A stretch of 64,000 nt of DNA from Verpa conica. Its lineage: Eukaryota; Ascomycota; Pezizomycetes; Pezizales; Morchellaceae. Each line of letters opens with the position of its first letter. The stretch's first letter is position 1. The stretch spans positions 310,001 through 374,000 of the forward strand of contig JAUFSD010000024.1 of the NCBI GenBank assembly GCA_033030425.1, written 5' to 3'. A model generated the notes under the pieces. It was not told the DNA's origin and made no database searches. It worked only from the letters and a program-made list of their open reading frames with translations. Below are positions 61,203 to 64,000 of the stretch, one piece after another. A program made the translations under genes and the position numbers.

Positions 61203-62103
61203 TTACGAGGTAACAACCTCAACCCCCTCCTTTTCCGCCTCAGCTAGGATCCACTTCCTAACTTTCCCATCCGGCGCCAACGCCAACGCAACATTTCCCT
61301 CACTGTCTTTTCTCCCACTCTCCGCCCCTCTCCGGAGCAACTCAATAGCAATATCCCCATGCCCCTCTGCAACCGCGTGATGCAGTGCCGTCAGCCCACT
61401 TCGATCACTGGCGTTCAGTGGACTGTTATTGTCAAGGAAGAGCTTAACCATCGGGAGAGACCCGACAGCAGCAGCGCGGTGGAGGGGCAGTTGTGACTGT
61501 TTATCCGGGAGTCTACAAGAAGCTTTATAAGGGGGTGCAAGAAGCTTACGGGCCGCAGAGAGATGGGATTTAGAGGCGCAGAAGTGGAGTGGTGTCTATG
61601 GCTGTTAGTGGCGGAGGTGAGCGAGGGGGTGAAGGGTGAAGGGTGAAGGGGTGGTACTTGGCCGTTGTTATCTATAATGTCCAGTTAGTAACTTTTAGAT
61701 GCTTGTGGCGGTGGCGAGTTGACTAACTCTTTAGGTTGACGTCTGCCTCCCTCGAGAGTAGTAGGTCAATAATTTCGTCTCCATCTTTAACACTACATGC
61801 AATCATGAGTGATGACCACCCACTACCGTCGACAGCGTCGACATCAAAGTCTTTTGTCTGTGTTAGGAGTTGTACGATGGGAAGGTGATTGTAGGAACAT
61901 GCCCAGTGTATTGGGAGACGGTCATCTGAATCACGGCGATTAGCAAGCTTTGGGTTGGCCGCGAGGAGTGATTCGACTGCGGCGACTAGAGTTTGTCAGC
62001 CAAAGTGTGTAACATTCTGAGGGGCGAAATAACTGAGAGGAGAATTACTGCGCCCTTCTCTACAAGCCTCATGAATAGCTTCTTTATTCTCCTTTTCATC
62101 CAT
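61203..62103 (-). CDS. NAS6: Nas6/gankyrin-like 26S proteasome assembly chaperone (239 aa)
   Basis: Nas6 (PSMD10/gankyrin in animals) binds the Rpt3 ATPase and guides assembly of the proteasome regulatory particle. Exons by eye: 62103-62049, 61985-61728, 61671-61658 (14 nt) and 61595-61203. They sum to 720 nt, with all junctions GT-AG and in phase. The product is ankyrin repeats throughout: DRLPIHWACSYNHLPIVQLL, GWSSLMIACSVKDGDEIIDL, NNNGQTPLHFCASKSHLSAA, LPLHRAAAVGSLPMVKLFLD, TALHHAVAEGHGDIAIELLR. The order, the LPIHWACSYNH and TPLHFCASKSH motifs, and the length (yeast and human members about 226-228 aa) fit Nas6. Only the last 82 residues are visible as an uninterrupted frame. It is divergently paired with the phosphatase gene. 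Confidence 0.85.
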
Positions 62104-62456
62104 ATTTCCAAATGTTTATAGATTTTTTTTTACACCGAATGAGTAATAGCTGGTGGTGGGGGGGGAGGGCAGTGGCGGGGACATCACTTGGCAAAGACGT
62201 CAGACTCGCCCAGTGATCGTTACCCGGTCATCGCCCGATGAAGTTTTGTTTCTGCAAGCAGTTTAGCCCACGCGATGGGCTGCCGTTATCGGACTGACGC
62301 AGGGGTCACGATAGTGTTGAGCCTCCAGGCTCCCTCCACGTAGATGTTGGTGAAAAAGGGTCCCTCTTTCCCCCCTCCTCTCCCTCTCCCTCGCAATTGA
62401 CATCTCTTCTACACTATACGCAATAATTCACCGAGAATAATATCAAAATACTCACA
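62104..62456. promoter_or_regulatory. Divergent promoter between NAS6 and the phosphatase gene
   Basis: This 353-bp intergenic region serves both genes. It has a G run (62157-62165) and CT-rich sequence near 62360-62390 upstream of the phosphatase start. No TATA box is evident. Confidence 0.5.
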
Positions 62457-64000
62457 ATGGCACCAGTTCTAAAGAAATACGCCGCAATTCTATTCGACCT
62501 TGATGGTATGTACATGCCCTCGTCTCACTCGCTCACTGCTCTCCACTATCCTCGCTGCTGAACTGACACAGAGAAAAATGAAAAATGAAATAGGAACCCT
62601 CATCGATAGCACTAATGCTGTAATTGCGCATTGGACTCGGTACGTTCCCCCCCCCCACACCATGTGGTATGTGCCAATAGTAACCCCGTGATCAGCTTCG
62701 GCCACGACCACTCCATCGATCCCGCTTTGATTCTTGCGACCTCGCACGGACGACGTACTATTGATATTGTGAGGCAGTGGAAGCCAGAATTGGCTGATGA
62801 GGAGTGTGAGTACTTCGACTCTCTTTCTTTTTTTTTTTTGTCTCTCTTCCTTTCTTTTCTTGCTGTTGGAAACCGGTTATGGTTTCCTGGGGTTATTGGG
62901 CCCTTTTTCTTCTTCCCGTTCATTCTCGGCTTTTGTGGGGTTACCGTCTTTGGTTCCGAGATGTGAGAAACGGCTTTTTACGTCACCTCCATCACCAACA
63001 AATATACTAGAGAGGAGAGAGATAGGGAAACCCTAGTAGGATTAGGGACGGGAAAGACACACAAAAAGAAACGAAACTCCTTCTTTTGATAAACCCTCGT
63101 CCGGGTCCCGGAAGAGGTCAAAAGAAAGGAAGAAAAAAGCAAAAGAAAAGAAAACCCCAATAATAGTCACCCTAATCCAAAACCTAATACTTAATCAAAC
63201 TATACCTTCTACACCCCCCAAATATAACTCTGAATCCGAAACTAATCCAACACCCTACCACTGACTAGACGTCCGCAAACTCGAAGCCGAAATTCCGAAG
63301 AATAACGCGGCGGACGCGAAAGAGCTTCCCGGTAATTACTTCCCCCTCCCTCTCCCTCAAACAGCACACCGCCCCGTATCAACCTATCCGAGCCCACGTG
63401 AAATTTCCAACATCCTGGATATCACATCCCAGCCTCAAAAAAAATTTACAAGTCCCCCACACCGATCATCGATTTTCGGGATACCGCGCTACCCTACACA
63501 GTGAGAAAGAGAAGGGGGAAAAAGTAAATTATTGCTAATCCACATGACCGATTCCCGGGTAAGAGGTTGAGGGAGGCTGAGGGGTGAGGGAGATGATTGT
63601 GTGAATGAGCTTAGGATTATGTGTGAATAGTAAGATGAGGTGAAACACGACACCTCATTTTCACAAACGAGTGTTCTGTTCACATTCACAAGCTCATTAA
63701 TCAACCTCACTCCTCACTCAACCTCGCAGGCCCGGCTTATGGTCGCTCGTAATCAATAGGTGCAAGAAAACTCATATCACGACTCGAAACAACAGGGTGC
63801 AAATGGGCGATTGTGACGAGTGGAACCGTTGCATTGGCGGAGCCCTGGGTTAAGGTATGTTTATTTTATTATTATTATTATTATTACTTTAAGTGTAAAG
63901 ATGGGAGGGGTTGGGAGCGCCCAGAGACCCACCAAATACCTACCGGTAGATGGTTTTCAGCTTAATTGCTGCAATTGTGTCTTGGGGGTCCTCACATCAC
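62457..64000 (+). CDS. HAD-family glycerol-phosphate phosphatase (3' end outside window)
   Basis: The product resembles yeast Gpp1/Gpp2, which dephosphorylate glycerol-3-phosphate for glycerol synthesis and osmotic adaptation. Exons: 62457-62505, 62594-62639, 62696-62805, 63269-63331 and 63760-63854, all in phase (363 nt, 121 codons). The rest lies beyond the window. HAD motif I is AILFDLDGTLIDST (nucleophile Asp about residue 14), split by the first intron. Motif II is KWAIVTSGT near residue 105. Between them lie SHGRRTIDIVRQWKPELADE, close to the Gpp SHGWRT segment, and ELPGARKL. The start follows CTCACA|ATGG. Introns 3 and 4 are unusually long (463 and 428 nt) against about 55-90 for the first two. 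The fifth begins at 63855 and holds an ATT repeat. A 2-deoxyglucose-6-phosphatase is the main alternative within this subfamily. Confidence 0.8.

Noticed and set aside
62186..62196. Proteasome-box-like TTGGCAAAG in the NAS6 promoter
   Set aside because: Only the TGGCAAA core matches GGTGGCAAA; a match this short is expected by chance and Rpn4-type control is uncertain here.

Overview
This window is chromosomal DNA of a filamentous ascomycete. The support is: many short (about 45-75 nt) GT-AG introns; an intron-rich beta-tubulin and argininosuccinate synthase; fungal-specific families (Apq12, Rsc7/Swp82, WSC, AA12, fungal STAND/NLR proteins with the fungal N-terminal helical domain); and long T-, CT- and purine-rich gene leaders. 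The gene-sparse layout with large intergenic gaps would suit Pezizomycetes, but that placement is inference. There is no bacterial, plasmid or viral architecture. Gene models were spliced by eye. Where I state that exon lengths sum to a multiple of three, that was checked.

Layout. 1-0.7 kb: 3' end of an unrecognised gene. 0.7-3.6 kb: non-coding, homopolymer-rich. 3.65-4.19 kb: a 5'-truncated LINE with target-site duplication, ending 12 bp from the stop codon of the first NLR gene. 4.2-8.3 kb (-): NLR1 (N-terminal helical domain, NACHT, ankyrin repeats), frameshifted. 8.6-8.9 kb: MITE. 11.65-15.7 kb (+): NLR2, intact, with nine near-identical 99-bp ankyrin units. 16.5-18.0 kb (-): AA12 PQQ-dependent sugar dehydrogenase, secreted and probably GPI-anchored. 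20.3-20.9 kb (-): single-pass membrane protein. 23.8-26.5 kb (+): WSC-domain cell-surface protein with a Thr/Val repeat stalk and a CBM-like C-terminus. 27.3-37.1 kb: housekeeping block with APQ12 (+), ARG1 (-), beta-tubulin (-), aprataxin/HNT3 (+) and an F-box gene (+). 37.1-46.2 kb: gene-poor. 46.2-48.3 kb (+): Rsc7/Swp82 chromatin-remodelling subunit. 50.2-55.0 kb (+): NLR3, the longest NLR, with an in-frame TAG before the P-loop. 55.3-56.0 kb: foldback transposon. 56.4-56.9 kb: second copy of the MITE. 57.2-58.7 kb (+): F-box/ankyrin protein. 61.2-62.1 kb (-) and 62.5 kb to the end (+): divergent pair NAS6 (proteasome assembly chaperone) and a glycerol-phosphate phosphatase running off the window.

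Main theme. Three paralogous NACHT-ankyrin NLR genes share one exon layout, including a 25-nt micro-exon that carries the Walker A P-loop. One is intact, one is frameshifted and one has a nonsense codon. The intact and nonsense copies carry homogenised 99-bp ankyrin arrays. Small DNA elements (one LINE, two related MITEs, one long-armed foldback) sit next to or between the NLR and ankyrin genes. This looks like an evolving fungal incompatibility or innate-immunity neighbourhood set among conserved housekeeping genes.
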